A stretch of 64,000 nucleotides of DNA, from the NCBI RefSeq assembly GCF_009870125.1, contig NC_046679.1:11222001-11286000 (forward strand), written 5' to 3'. The translations under genes were made by a program, and so were the position numbers. The notes under the pieces are model-generated. The model did not search any database, was not told where the DNA came from, and was given only the letters and a program-made list of their open reading frames with translations. This DNA comes from Drosophila pseudoobscura (Eukaryota; Arthropoda; Insecta; Diptera; Drosophilidae). Positions within the stretch are counted from its first letter, which is position 1. Every line of letters begins with the position of its first letter. Positions 62,897 through 64,000 of this stretch are shown one piece after another.

Positions 62897-64000
62897 CGGA
62901 GCTATTGGGTCCGCGGTGCTTATTTATATAGCCTACGTCGTGCGGCGATTTGAAGAAAATCAAACGAACGAAACGAACAGCAGCAACACCAGCAGCGCAG
63001 CAGCAGCAGCAGCAGCAGCGGCAGCAACGGCAACGGCAGCAGCGAACGCAGAGAGCGACGCGACAGAGAGAGCAAAGAACCTCTCACACAAACACACTCG
63101 CACACTCACACACTGTGAAAGAGAGCGCGCTAGCAGCACACTCACTCTCGCAACACTCACACATGCACACAGTCAAATGCTCATCATTTGGATCTCGCGA
63201 CGCTGACGCTGGGGAGAGAGCAGAGCGCCAAGCCGGCTTTGGGGACAGCGACTGCGACTGCGACTGCGACGCCACCATGTAACTTTGGCCAACAACTCGA
63301 CTCTCATCTCTCAGACGAAGACGACGGCGGCGTCGGCAAGTTCTTGGTCTTCGTCTTCGGACTCTTCGGCTTGGTCTTGGTCGTGGTCGCGGTCGTGGTC
63401 TTGTCCATGGCCACAAAGAAGAATTCGCGCGGCTCATAATGATGTTTGCGGATACATGGAAGATGATAATGATGATGATGATGACGATGACGATTATGAT
63501 GATGATGCTGTGGCAAGAGCATCTTCTTTTGGCCACAAGTCAGTCAGTCAGTTGGCCATCAAGCGGCGTTTTGTGGTCTCTGGCCAATACATAGCTATCC
63601 GAAGCTGAAGATGTTGGTGCTGCTGTTTCTGCTGTTGCTGCTACCTTTACAATAATTTCGTGTACAGGTGTTGGGGTCCAGCGCCGCTTCTAATTAAACA
63701 ACGCTCATTGTTGCCAACTCCCCGAGACTCGCACGCACTCGACAAACAACGACAAATAAGGCAGAAGATGGTTAACCGGTTTGGGCCAGGTCCATGTCCA
63801 TTACCCTCGGAATCGGATTCGGAGTCGGAGTCGGATTCGGATACGGACTTGGAATCTGACTCGGACTATGGGTGTACTATGCGTACTATTGTGCGTGACG
63901 CGACTCCCGGCTGATTATTGACCTTTCTTATAATTAAACAAATCCCTCCGTCGCCTTCTCCTTCTCGCTGCTTTGGTCTTTTGTTGTTAATTGTTCTTCT
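62897..64000. other. 5' flank of Tnc
   Basis: The flank contains the TATA box at 62930-62921, a CAG/CAA-rich tract (62975-63045), CACA and GAGA tracts (63060-63165), a GACTGC hexamer run (63244-63270), a GAT array (63461-63512) and a GGATTC/GGAGTC hexamer run (63812-63865). No coding sequence was recognised. Confidence 0.45.
63461..63512. repeat. GAT trinucleotide microsatellite
   Basis: A run of GAT and GAC units about 50 bases long. Confidence 0.85.

Overview
This window is animal nuclear DNA from a Drosophila species. The evidence is intron-split genes with GT..AG boundaries, clear protein matches to fly genes (Hr96, EMC6, beta4GalT7, an Rpt6-type proteasome ATPase, tenectin), fly core-promoter motifs (DRE, Ohler motifs 1 and 6) and DINE-1/ISY-like dispersed repeats. 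The repeats suggest the obscura group, but that is inference. As I remember it, Hr96, EMC6, beta4GalT7 and tenectin lie close together at 96A-B of chromosome arm 3R in D. melanogaster, so this looks like the orthologous block.

Layout. 1-57 is the last coding stretch of an unidentified plus-strand gene with an AT-rich 3' region. 3309-5354 (minus) is a six-exon gene for an acidic, low-complexity protein with a short TPR-like core. 9746-10039 (minus) is a small secreted Kunitz-like protein. 11205-12010 is a dispersed repeat, followed by a possible solo LTR (12570-13100). 13461-16521 (minus) is the nuclear receptor Hr96, head-to-head with EMC6 (16975-17391, plus). EMC6 is tail-to-tail with beta4GalT7 (17480-18570, minus). 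A 286-bp hAT-like MITE with an 8-bp target-site duplication sits 106 bp upstream of the beta4GalT7 start codon. 19613-20909 (minus) is an Rpt6-like 26S proteasome ATPase with a motif 1/motif 6 promoter. A second dispersed repeat lies at 21556-22015.

From 23694 to about 62900 the window is essentially one gene, tenectin (Tnc, minus). It encodes a 2879-residue secreted mucin-like matrix protein with five von Willebrand C domains plus a sixth partial one at the C-terminus. The huge central exon carries long acidic Ser/Thr/Pro/Glu-rich stretches with 48-bp and 105-bp tandem repeats. The signal-peptide exon is at 45116-45217 and a likely noncoding first exon is near 62438-62896, giving introns of 12.7 kb and 17.2 kb. 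These introns hold no convincing protein gene. They contain many hexanucleotide-period arrays, GAGA tracts and a dense CGATA cluster at 46583-46668 that looks like a BEAF-32/DREF element.

The genes do not form a pathway. They are a receptor for lipid and xenobiotic signals, an ER membrane insertase subunit, a Golgi enzyme of glycosaminoglycan linker synthesis, a proteasome ATPase and an extracellular matrix mucin. I found no CRISPR array, tRNA or rRNA. No wholly new system is evident. The most interesting items are the MITE in the beta4GalT7 promoter, the CGATA cluster, an in-frame stop-free 60-nt intron, possible truncated Hr96 isoforms, and an apparent absence of RGD in tenectin.
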